From Prevotella sp. (lineage in GTDB: Bacteria; Bacteroidota; Bacteroidia; Bacteroidales; Dysgonomonadaceae), in the NCBI GenBank assembly GCA_031263965.1, contig JAISES010000246.1, positions 1 through 9,209 on the forward strand: DNA of 9,209 nt. The letters run 5' to 3'. The translations under genes and the position numbers were made by a program. This document shows, piece after piece, positions 1-6,534 of this stretch. The notes under the pieces were generated by a model. It was not told the origin of the DNA. It searched no databases and saw only the letters and a program-made list of their open reading frames with translations. The first letter of the stretch is position 1. Each line of letters starts with the position of its first letter.

Positions 1-130
1 CTTTCTTCTTTTCGTTAAAAGTTAGTGCAGCAGATGGAGCTTTTTTATCCAGGAAAGTTATTTATTTTAAGTTTCCATTATCCGGTCTATTTTATAAAAT
101 ACAAACTAACGATTTTTCACTTATCACTAT
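1..130. other. Region downstream of the cobJ-cbiC fusion; no firm gene
   Basis: No complete gene is visible. On the minus strand one frame is open from 61 to the window edge, with coding-like codons reading FLDKKAPSAALTFNEKKK, preceded by a stop at 62-64 and without ATG or GTG. It could be the beginning of a next operon gene with an unusual or missed start, a degraded gene, or noise. A weak inverted repeat (GGAAA at 71-75 on the minus strand with TTTCC at 51-55) lacks a T-tract and does not qualify as a terminator. Confidence 0.3.
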
Positions 131-1543
131 CTACACGTCTCTTCCGGGTTTTAGTTGTTCTGCATCGTCGAAAGTCAGTACGGAATTTATTAATGTAGCA
201 GCCAGATTACTGCCGCCTTTCCGTCCATCGACGATTATCTTCGGTATATCTTTAAATGGCTTAACCATATGCTTCGATTCACACACATTGACAAATCCTA
301 CGGGCGCTGCAACTATCCCTGCCGGATAGGCTTTGCCTTTTCGCACCAGTTCGCATAGTTCCATCAATGCAGTCGGCGCATTCCCGAAAGCAAACAGCGC
401 ATCGGGATGTTCCTCCACTGCCAGGCGGATTCCGGACTGAGTACGCGTTATCCCTTTGTCCTTAGCCATTTCGGCAACACGCGGGTCATGCAGGTAGCAT
501 TTTGCTTCAATGCCTAATCGATCCAATGCCCCTTTCCTGATGCCCGAAGTCACCATTGTCACATCCGTGATGATATATTTAATTTTGCCTTCAGCACATT
601 GTCGATACAACTTCTCAATGGCGCCTTCATCTGTGTAAAGTATATTTTCCATATCGAAGTCGGCTGTCGTATGAATAGCATGCAGCAAAGCCCATTTACG
701 GTCTAACGGGATATTCCGGTTTCTGAGTTCTCCCTCAATTGTCCTGAAACTGCGGATCATTATATCCTGTCCCGGATTTTTGGCGCCATTATCAGTCTCT
801 TCGCGATAGTATCCGCGGGGAGTAATAAGCTTATTTCCGGGGGAAATGTATGACTGCGAATTCCCTATGATCACAATAGTAAACATATCCACTTCTTCCG
901 GATCGAACCGCGCCAGGGTTGTTATTCTGACCTGCTGTTCTTCACGTCCGGCCTGTCTGACGTATCCCACAGGCGTATCAGGCGAACAGTTTTTCAGGAA
1001 GATCTCCTGTAGACGATACAGTTGCCAGTATCGTCCTCTGCTTTTAGGATTATAGACGGCTGTAACAAAATCGGCCAATGAAGCAGCCTCTATCCGTTTT
1101 TCAATTTTATTCCATGGCGTCATCAGGTCGGAGAGGGATATTACACAAAAATCATGTCCCACAGGGCAGCCCAGCAAAGCCGCAGCCTTCTGGAATGCGC
1201 TGATTCCGGGTAGGATTTCTATTTCAACATCGCTGTTACGTTCTGCTTTCATTTCGTAAACAAGCGATGCCATGCCGTATATTCCGGCATCCCCTGAGCT
1301 GATAACACAAACGGTCTTCCCTTGTCCGGCATATTCGAAAGCCTGTGAAGCCCGCTCGCGTTCTTTCTTCATTCCTGTATCTATGCAGACTGTTCCCTGT
1401 TTAATAATATCTTCGACAAATTGAAAATAATATTTATAACCGACTATAATATCCGATAACTTTACGGCATCAAGCACTGCCGGAGTAATATCTTCTTCCG
1501 ACCCGGGGCCGATACCTGCAACTATGATTTTTCCTGATGACAT
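131..1543 (-). CDS. cobJ: Fused precorrin-3B C17-methyltransferase (CobJ/CbiH) and precorrin-8X methylmutase (CobH/CbiC)
   Basis: A 470-residue bifunctional cytoplasmic cobalamin-synthesis enzyme. Residues 1-240 are a tetrapyrrole methylase of the CobJ/CbiH type: VAGIGPGSEEDITPAV (8-23), ISSGDAGIYGMA (81-92), and LPGISAFQKAAALLGCPVGH (111-130) form the SAM and corrinoid site. This domain methylates C17 and contracts the ring. After a linker at about 240-258, residues 259-460 are CobH/CbiC, which moves the methyl group from C11 to C12 to give (cobalt-)hydrogenobyrinate: IHTTADFDM with the probable catalytic His291, ITDVTMVTSGI, AFGNAPTALMEL, and PVGFVNVCESK. Both domains look complete and active. 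With a CbiK-type chelatase in the same run, the anaerobic cobalt-early pathway (CbiH/CbiC activities) is more likely than the aerobic one. The start is 16 bp after the PepSY stop. The two steps are not consecutive in the pathway, so the fusion serves co-expression or complex formation rather than direct channelling. Confidence 0.95.
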   Translation of the reverse strand: MSSGKIIVAGIGPGSEEDITPAVLDAVKLSDIIVGYKYYFQFVEDIIKQGTVCIDTGMKKERERASQAFEYAGQGKTVCVISSGDAGIYGMASLVYEMKAERNSDVEIEILPGISAFQKAAALLGCPVGHDFCVISLSDLMTPWNKIEKRIEAASLADFVTAVYNPKSRGRYWQLYRLQEIFLKNCSPDTPVGYVRQAGREEQQVRITTLARFDPEEVDMFTIVIIGNSQSYISPGNKLITPRGYYREETDNGAKNPGQDIMIRSFRTIEGELRNRNIPLDRKWALLHAIHTTADFDMENILYTDEGAIEKLYRQCAEGKIKYIITDVTMVTSGIRKGALDRLGIEAKCYLHDPRVAEMAKDKGITRTQSGIRLAVEEHPDALFAFGNAPTALMELCELVRKGKAYPAGIVAAPVGFVNVCESKHMVKPFKDIPKIIVDGRKGGSNLAATLINSVLTFDDAEQLKPGRDV

Positions 1544-1559
1544 ATCTTGTATAAAATGA

Positions 1560-3017
1560 CTACAAAGTTACTTTTTTTAATTTCTTAATCTTCCTTTTAA
1601 TATACCGGATTCCTAAATATAAACCTGTAAAAGAAATGAGCGTTCCCCCGATCATGGTTGTCCACATTACAATATTCCATAATACCGGCCTTTCCACCAG
1701 CGCCTTTATGCGATAAGAATGCAGGGCGCCATAGGTCCATTTCGATGCCCGTGAACTGTTATTATAATACCGGACAGAACCTGTCTGAGGATTGACATAC
1801 GACACACTCCCGTCAGCATCGCCGGCTTCAACCTTGTAGACAGGCAGCGGTGATTCCATTTTCCGGGAAATATAATAATTATCAAATTCTGTCATCAAAG
1901 ATACGCTGATTTCACTGTCGTGTATCCTTTCAAAACGTTTTCTGACATCCTGTTCGGTTAAGTTCAGAACGCTTACATCTTCCTGAGACGCGTTCAATAC
2001 GATTATTCCCGTACCGGTGGTAACTTTATATAGAGGAATATCTCCAAATGAATCCCATTCTATACTTTTGACTGATGATTGATATGTTTTCAGGATGTCG
2101 TTGCAATCATATTTATATTTATCCGGTTCGAGAGGCCCATTCGACATGATTGTCCGTCTCAGGTTTTTATCATGTGTCTTTACCATCCAGTCGGGAATAC
2201 TCACCAGGGACATCATACCGCTGAAAGTAAAGGTGATAACGAATATCCCGAAAAAGAACCCTAAAATGTGATGCCATTTGTAGAACGCTTTTTTATATGG
2301 ACTTTTCAGGCTTTTCCTTTTCCTGTATTGAATAATATATGAACGGATGCCGAGTATCATTCCGGCTATGCACATAACAAGCCCTATAATACACAGCACA
2401 ACGATCGTATTACTCCACATCTGAGTATCTTCCCGCAACGATGTAAAGTATATCCAGTGAGGTATGGCGCCCAGCCATGCCCAGAAACGGCTGTCCTTAT
2501 CCGTAAATTGCAACGCCTCTCCCGACTTTGACGACACATAGAGCTGATGCTTCTCTTTGTCGGCAAAGTAAAACTTATAGATCGGCATTTCTTTTTTCAG
2601 GTGTCCGTAAGGAATCCATTGATCGACTTCGGTCAGGGTATCTGTTTTTATAACAGGAGCATCACACCATAGCCCTGCATATTCAGTTATCCGGTCAAGT
2701 GATTTCGTTCCCTGCTCCGAAGCAATTTCAGGCATGTAACAGGTACTGTCTTTAGTGGTTATCTGGTAGATGGGCTGCTTATCGGTAACTTTCAGGTTCA
2801 GCCGTGTAGTTTTCAGGCCCGATATGAGATTCAGCATACTGTCATTTCCGGGTATGCTATCGGGCAATACCGGCATGACCCTGTAACGGTCGGATGACTT
2901 AATCCTGGGGAATGAGTGGTATATCATTACAAATCCGGACAGAAACCACATCAAAAACAGTATGCTGAAGATGGTCCCCAGCATTCTGTGAATTGTATAG
3001 CAAATACGTTTAAGCAT
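1560..3017 (-). CDS. PepSY-domain inner-membrane protein (PiuB/XusC-like)
   Basis: A 485-residue membrane protein of the PepSY-associated TM family. Four membrane helices are visible at about 13-33, 202-224, 248-272 and 446-470, with two large periplasmic regions (about 34-200 and 273-445) that carry PepSY-like alpha/beta units such as PIYKFYFADKEKHQLYVSS and LPVYKVEAGDADGSVSYV. Histidines lie at membrane edges: His10, His34, PHW (His187), KWHH (His249/250) and ALHSYR (His433), an arrangement suited to heme or metal ligation. The C-terminus is a basic tail (RYIKRKIKKLKK). Relatives such as PiuB, FpvG and FoxB are tied to siderophore iron uptake and proposed to reduce ferric complexes at the inner membrane; XusC is the equivalent in the Bacteroides Xus operon. 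The start is only 6 bp after the receptor stop, so translation is likely coupled and the two proteins probably act on the same ligand. Redox activity is inferred from family only. Confidence 0.92.
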   Translation of the reverse strand: MLKRICYTIHRMLGTIFSILFLMWFLSGFVMIYHSFPRIKSSDRYRVMPVLPDSIPGNDSMLNLISGLKTTRLNLKVTDKQPIYQITTKDSTCYMPEIASEQGTKSLDRITEYAGLWCDAPVIKTDTLTEVDQWIPYGHLKKEMPIYKFYFADKEKHQLYVSSKSGEALQFTDKDSRFWAWLGAIPHWIYFTSLREDTQMWSNTIVVLCIIGLVMCIAGMILGIRSYIIQYRKRKSLKSPYKKAFYKWHHILGFFFGIFVITFTFSGMMSLVSIPDWMVKTHDKNLRRTIMSNGPLEPDKYKYDCNDILKTYQSSVKSIEWDSFGDIPLYKVTTGTGIIVLNASQEDVSVLNLTEQDVRKRFERIHDSEISVSLMTEFDNYYISRKMESPLPVYKVEAGDADGSVSYVNPQTGSVRYYNNSSRASKWTYGALHSYRIKALVERPVLWNIVMWTTMIGGTLISFTGLYLGIRYIKRKIKKLKKVTL

Positions 3018-3023
3018 ATTACC

Positions 3024-5423
3024 TTAGAGCTTATATGAAACCGATATCAGATAATTACGAGGCATACTAGGTACAACCTGCCTGCCTAGCGACTGATTGA
3101 TATATTTTTCGTTGAATACATTATTAATATTTCCGGTTAATGTAATCCCGCTGCCGAACGAATAACTTAATCCCAGGTCTGTGATCCAGTATGCCGGATA
3201 GAACATGTCTTTCGACAGGCTCTTATATACATTATCTGTATATGAGGTGGTGAAATGTACCCCTGCATTCTTCAGAATACCTTTAGCTACTCTGTAACTT
3301 CCGGCAAAGAATAATGTGTTTTTAGGAACCATTGCCAGACGCATCCCATCGTATAAATTAGTATTCGGATCAAGTAAGCCATTATCTTTTACATGCTGAA
3401 TAACCGCATCGGTATAAGTAATAGTCGCATCGGTATAACTATATCCGGCCATAAATTCAAGACCAGCGAGAGGAGTCAGGGTTACTTCCAGATCAAACCC
3501 TTTAGAGTCGGTACGCCCAATCATTGCACTTACGGCCTTTTTTTTGCCGTCTTGAGGATCGACATACTCCGAATTAAGACTTTTCTTATCGTTGTTACGT
3601 CTGATGAAAAACACACTGGCTGTGGCCTGAAGTAGTTTTTTATAAGTATAACGCGTACCTATTTCAGCCTGGAACCCTTTGAGCGGCTCATAGATTTGCT
3701 TACCGGGTGTAGGCTCGAAACGGTTTCCTTCGGCATCGAGATATACGATATTATTATTAAAGAAAGTCCGGTCAGGGAAAAAGAAGGAAGCCATCGATCC
3801 GTAAATGGATAGTTCTTCAACCGGCAAGTAAACCAACCCTGCACGATATGTAAAAGAGGATGTATTCGTTGCATTATAGAAATCCCGATCGTCAGTGTCG
3901 AATTTTCGCTCACCGTCATATGTCGGAAGGTTAATAAGGTTGCCCTTTTCATCGTATTGATATGCCCGCATATACTTATAGAAATCGTATCGTCCTGCAA
4001 GCATGACTTTCAGCTTTTCGCTGAGTTCTATCAAATCCTGAAAATATATGCCATGCGTGTAATCTTTTGTAACTGCCGCCTCACTAAACTTCGATTTCAT
4101 ATAGCCCATACTATTGGGATCATTTACTGCCACGTGCGAGTACAAGCCGGGGCCATATACATCATATTGGCTGTTAAGAGGATCATTTTGCGGAGCATTG
4201 TTATAACCGCTATATGACGTGCGAAACATCTGGGAAAAAGCATATCCGCCCAGATAGTTATGTTTTATAATTCCTGTATTGAAAGTACCTGATAATTCCA
4301 ATTGATCGCGGAGCATATTGGCTATGTGCGAAAAACGCAAAGGGGAGGATAAGGATACAGTGTCAAGACAAATATATTTCTTATTACTTCCTGACACATA
4401 ATAATGCTTATAAACAGGATCGGAACTCTCGAGATAGCTTAATACCTCTGTCCCCAAATAATTTATATCATCATAATTGAAAGAAAAGTAGTTACGAAGC
4501 TTCATATTCTTATTAAACTCTTTGTCGTAACGCAACGATACATTCCATCCTTCATTTTTGAAGAAATCGGACTCGCTATTGTATCTGGCCTTTCTGTTTA
4601 GCTCCGGCTGTTGCTGTTCTTTATGTAAATAGAGACTTCCATCCGCATTGTAAACTTCGCTTTTCATATTAGGGGGTAAACCTATCTCAGTTCCGTAAAA
4701 ATCACGGTTAAATCCGCCACGGAAATTGATACTGCTTGTTTTATCTATTTGTGCTCCAAGAGCGAAATAACCGGAGAACCGTCTATTGCCATTGTTGCGC
4801 CACCCGTCCTGATCAGCATAAAAAATATTCGCCCTGTAGTTAAGCGGCCCTGCAAGCTTACCTCCAAAATCCATTAAAGCCTGTTTATTTTCCCAACTTC
4901 CGTAAGATATACGGGCATTGACTACAGGCTTTGCGGCAGGGGTCTTGCGGACAATATTGATCATGCCGCCTACTACAGAGTGGCCATACAAAACGGATGC
5001 CGGCCCTTTTAATAATTCGATGGATTCGATATCACTCAGGTCGGAAAATGGGAACGAATTAATTGTCGTACGTTCATCGCGTATCCCATCGATCATAATG
5101 GGCGCACTGCTGAAGCCTCTGACTGTAAGCGTCTGGAATGCACCATAACCTGTATTCATCTGCGCTCCCGGCAAAAATTTCATTGCATCTTGCAGATTAG
5201 TGATCCCTCTCAGTTCAAGAGTGTTGGATGAAACCGTGCTGACTGTAACCGGCAAATAGGCGACCGGCACATTCAGGTCGAGCATTTTTACCGGTTTAAT
5301 CCCTCTTGCAGTAATCTCCACTTCCTTTATCTGGTGTACTGTATCGGTTATACTTCTGTTTTGCGCATTTACAGATAGTATTGTAAGAATAAAAAGGCAT
5401 AAGGTAATATATATCTTTTTCAT
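3024..5423 (-). CDS. TonB-dependent siderophore-type receptor, complete
   Basis: A complete 799-residue outer-membrane receptor. Residues 1-20 are a signal peptide (MKKIYITLC...VNA, cleaved before QN). A TonB-box-like segment (IKEVEITA, about 32-39) precedes the plug domain at about 54-162, marked by LTVRGFSSAPIMIDGIRD (99-116) and by IELLKGPASVLYG and GGMINIVRK (135-160). The remaining 640 residues form the barrel, ending in RNYLISVSYKL after NNVFNEKYINQ, a typical siderophore-receptor ending. There is no carboxypeptidase-regulatory domain and no STN signalling domain, so an anti-sigma relay of the FecA kind is unlikely. The plug motifs are those of the FhuA/FecA/ferrichrome-type siderophore receptor group. 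It sits between cbiK (29 bp upstream) and the PepSY gene (6 bp downstream). That context suggests a metal complex, siderophore or tetrapyrrole ligand; the sequence does not distinguish these. Start ATG at 5423 is preceded by an A-rich stretch and no clear Shine-Dalgarno site. Confidence 0.95.
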   Translation of the reverse strand: MKKIYITLCLFILTILSVNAQNRSITDTVHQIKEVEITARGIKPVKMLDLNVPVAYLPVTVSTVSSNTLELRGITNLQDAMKFLPGAQMNTGYGAFQTLTVRGFSSAPIMIDGIRDERTTINSFPFSDLSDIESIELLKGPASVLYGHSVVGGMINIVRKTPAAKPVVNARISYGSWENKQALMDFGGKLAGPLNYRANIFYADQDGWRNNGNRRFSGYFALGAQIDKTSSINFRGGFNRDFYGTEIGLPPNMKSEVYNADGSLYLHKEQQQPELNRKARYNSESDFFKNEGWNVSLRYDKEFNKNMKLRNYFSFNYDDINYLGTEVLSYLESSDPVYKHYYVSGSNKKYICLDTVSLSSPLRFSHIANMLRDQLELSGTFNTGIIKHNYLGGYAFSQMFRTSYSGYNNAPQNDPLNSQYDVYGPGLYSHVAVNDPNSMGYMKSKFSEAAVTKDYTHGIYFQDLIELSEKLKVMLAGRYDFYKYMRAYQYDEKGNLINLPTYDGERKFDTDDRDFYNATNTSSFTYRAGLVYLPVEELSIYGSMASFFFPDRTFFNNNIVYLDAEGNRFEPTPGKQIYEPLKGFQAEIGTRYTYKKLLQATASVFFIRRNNDKKSLNSEYVDPQDGKKKAVSAMIGRTDSKGFDLEVTLTPLAGLEFMAGYSYTDATITYTDAVIQHVKDNGLLDPNTNLYDGMRLAMVPKNTLFFAGSYRVAKGILKNAGVHFTTSYTDNVYKSLSKDMFYPAYWITDLGLSYSFGSGITLTGNINNVFNEKYINQSLGRQVVPSMPRNYLISVSYKL

Positions 5424-5452
5424 TGCTTATTCTTTTTAATTTAATGAGTGTG

Positions 5453-6376
5453 TTACTCTTTTTTCCCTGTTTCCTGGTATCCGGCTTTTTTATCCATAAT
5501 ATCCAGTTTACGGTGTTTTGTGATAAATTTCAGATGGGAGATGAATATGTCCTGCATTCCGCTGTTTTGTCCGAGCCCTTCCATTATTACATCCGCTACG
5601 TATCCCTCTTTATCTAAATTTTCTTTGCAGTCTCCGGCAATGTCATTTTTCGCATGTTCTCCGGCTACAAACATGAATGGAACCAGCACTATTTTTTTAA
5701 GCCCCGATTGTTTTAGCTGTATCAGCACATCGTCATATCCGGGATATCCTTCGATGGTTCCTACAAAGAAGTTTTTATGGCCTTTTATCTTTAGCATATA
5801 ATCCAGCATGGCATATTGAGCTGTTGTTGCATCATACGTCCCATGTCCGACTAATACATAAGCCGTTTGCTTATCCGTACTCTTCGTTATAACCTCAATA
5901 ACCGATTCGTAGTCGTGCGGATCGTAAAGTAACGGATTGCCGGTTCTTATATCTTTGAACAGATCTCTCACTTCAGTAACATTCCTGTCGAGAGATTCCA
6001 TTTCCACTCCATCGATAATAGTCGATGGCTGTATCAGTATGTGGGTATATCCTTCTGCATGAAGTTTCCTTAAGGCTTCGAGAGGATTTTCCTTCACAAT
6101 GCCTTTGTTTCCCAGATGCTTAATCACAATGCGCGATGTATAGGCTTCGCGCAGTTCAATGTCCGGAAACTGCTGTTTTACTTTGTTGTTTAATGCATCG
6201 ATAGTTAATTCACGGGTATCGGCGTGAGTAGTTCCGAAATGTACCATAAGTATCGCCGCTTTATCGCCCGGCTTCATGGAGGCCAGTATGTCGGAGGCAA
6301 CGAAGTTTTCCCCGTCGCGCGCGCGACAGAGCACAGTAAGGCTGCAAAGAAACAACAGGATAATTAAATTTCTCAT
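5453..6376 (-). CDS. cbiK: Exported CbiK-type sirohydrochlorin cobaltochelatase
   Basis: A 307-residue class II chelatase of the CbiK family, which inserts cobalt into sirohydrochlorin in the anaerobic (early-cobalt) cobalamin pathway. Family signatures are visible: HFGTTHADTRE near 46-56, IDGVEME with Glu125, GHGT with His178, FFVGTIEGYPGYDDV at 203-217, and VPFMFVAGEHAKNDIAGD with His241. Glu125, His178 and His241 match the metal-binding Glu/His/His of Salmonella CbiK by my alignment from memory. The stretch after GHGT reads YDATTAQYAMLDY, without the extra His/Asn I expect in the cytosolic enzyme. Unlike classic CbiK (about 264 residues), it begins with a hydrophobic segment (LIILLFLCSLTVL) ending near CRA, a plausible signal peptidase I site, so the enzyme is predicted periplasmic, like Desulfovibrio CbiK-P. 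It starts the four-gene run, 29 bp before the receptor gene. Alternatives are a ferrochelatase-like or reverse (metal-releasing) role. Confidence 0.92.
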   Translation of the reverse strand: MRNLIILLFLCSLTVLCRARDGENFVASDILASMKPGDKAAILMVHFGTTHADTRELTIDALNNKVKQQFPDIELREAYTSRIVIKHLGNKGIVKENPLEALRKLHAEGYTHILIQPSTIIDGVEMESLDRNVTEVRDLFKDIRTGNPLLYDPHDYESVIEVITKSTDKQTAYVLVGHGTYDATTAQYAMLDYMLKIKGHKNFFVGTIEGYPGYDDVLIQLKQSGLKKIVLVPFMFVAGEHAKNDIAGDCKENLDKEGYVADVIMEGLGQNSGMQDIFISHLKFITKHRKLDIMDKKAGYQETGKKE

Positions 6377-6382
6377 AAAGAA

Positions 6383-6390
6383 GATATTTT
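6383..6390. repeat. Left copy of probable target-site duplication
   Basis: GATATTTT abuts the left inverted repeat of the 136-bp element and matches GATATTTA at 6527-6534 at 7 of 8 bases. The copy lies only 6 bases upstream of the cbiK start codon, so the element would have landed inside the leader of cbiK. Confidence 0.45.
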
Positions 6391-6420
6391 ATAACTACTC
6401 AGGCAGGCTATATAAATTCT

Positions 6421-6447
6421 ATTTCAAGATTTCACATTTCAAGATTT
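6421..6447. repeat. Two direct copies of ATTTCAAGATTT
   Basis: ATTTCAAGATTT occurs exactly at 6421-6432 and again at 6436-6447, a 15-bp period with a 3-bp spacer (CAC). Both lie inside the 136-bp element, 45 to 71 bases upstream of the cbiK start. They could be paired regulator sites or simply internal structure of the element. Confidence 0.5.
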
Positions 6448-6456
6448 TGTATATCA

Positions 6457-6478
6457 ACAAAATACAATTGTTATTTGT
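6457..6478. promoter_or_regulatory. Imperfect 22-bp palindrome upstream of cbiK (possible operator)
   Basis: ACAAA..ACAATTGT..TTTGT is symmetric about the centre of CAATTG, with mismatches only at the two positions on each side between the core and the arms. It lies about 81-102 bases before the cbiK start codon, where a regulator of the four-gene run could bind. No clear Bacteroidota promoter pair (TTTG and TAnnTTTG) could be assigned next to it. In such A/T-rich DNA a palindrome of this quality can arise by chance. Confidence 0.25.
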
Positions 6479-6526
6479 GAAATTATTTATTGCGAACTAT
6501 ATAATATAGAGTACCTGAGTAGTTAC

Positions 6527-6534
6527 GATATTTA
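6527..6534. repeat. Right copy of probable target-site duplication
   Basis: GATATTTA abuts the right inverted repeat and directly adjoins the stop codon of the DUF4374 gene at 6535-6537. Together with the left copy it argues for insertion of the 136-bp element between the two genes. Confidence 0.45.

Larger units (their letters stand above)
6391..6526. mobile_element. Putative 136-bp MITE-like element (IS66-type ends?)
   Basis: The left end, ATAACTACTCAGG (6391-6403), and the inverted right end, GTAACTACTCAGG when read from 6526 to 6514, match at 12 of 13 positions. The match resumes four bases further in with CTATAT (6408-6413) and ATATAG (6504-6509) at identical spacing. The segment is flanked by near-identical 8-mers, GATATTTT (6383-6390) and GATATTTA (6527-6534), 7/8 identical, as expected of a target-site duplication. 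No ORF of transposase size fits inside. An 8-bp duplication and GTAA termini are features of the IS66 family, so this may be a non-autonomous derivative; that assignment is from memory. It fills nearly all of the gap between the DUF4374 stop and cbiK. The alternative is an invertible regulatory segment. Confidence 0.5.

Noticed and set aside
51..75. Rho-independent terminator after the cobJ-cbiC fusion
   Set aside because: The stem is short, A/T-rich and interrupted, and no T-tract follows it on the transcribed strand.
3..300. Long open plus-strand frame running from the left edge into the cobJ-cbiC gene
   Set aside because: It overlaps the conserved CbiC end on the other strand and reads as low-quality shadow sequence without a start.
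5448..5801. Plus-strand ORF of 117 codons opposite cbiK
   Set aside because: It lies antisense to clear CbiK motifs, has a composition expected of a shadow frame and no recognisable protein.
6377..6534. Cobalamin riboswitch upstream of the cbiK run
   Set aside because: No B12-box-like G/C-rich conserved core could be found; the gap is A/T-rich and is explained by the inverted-repeat element.
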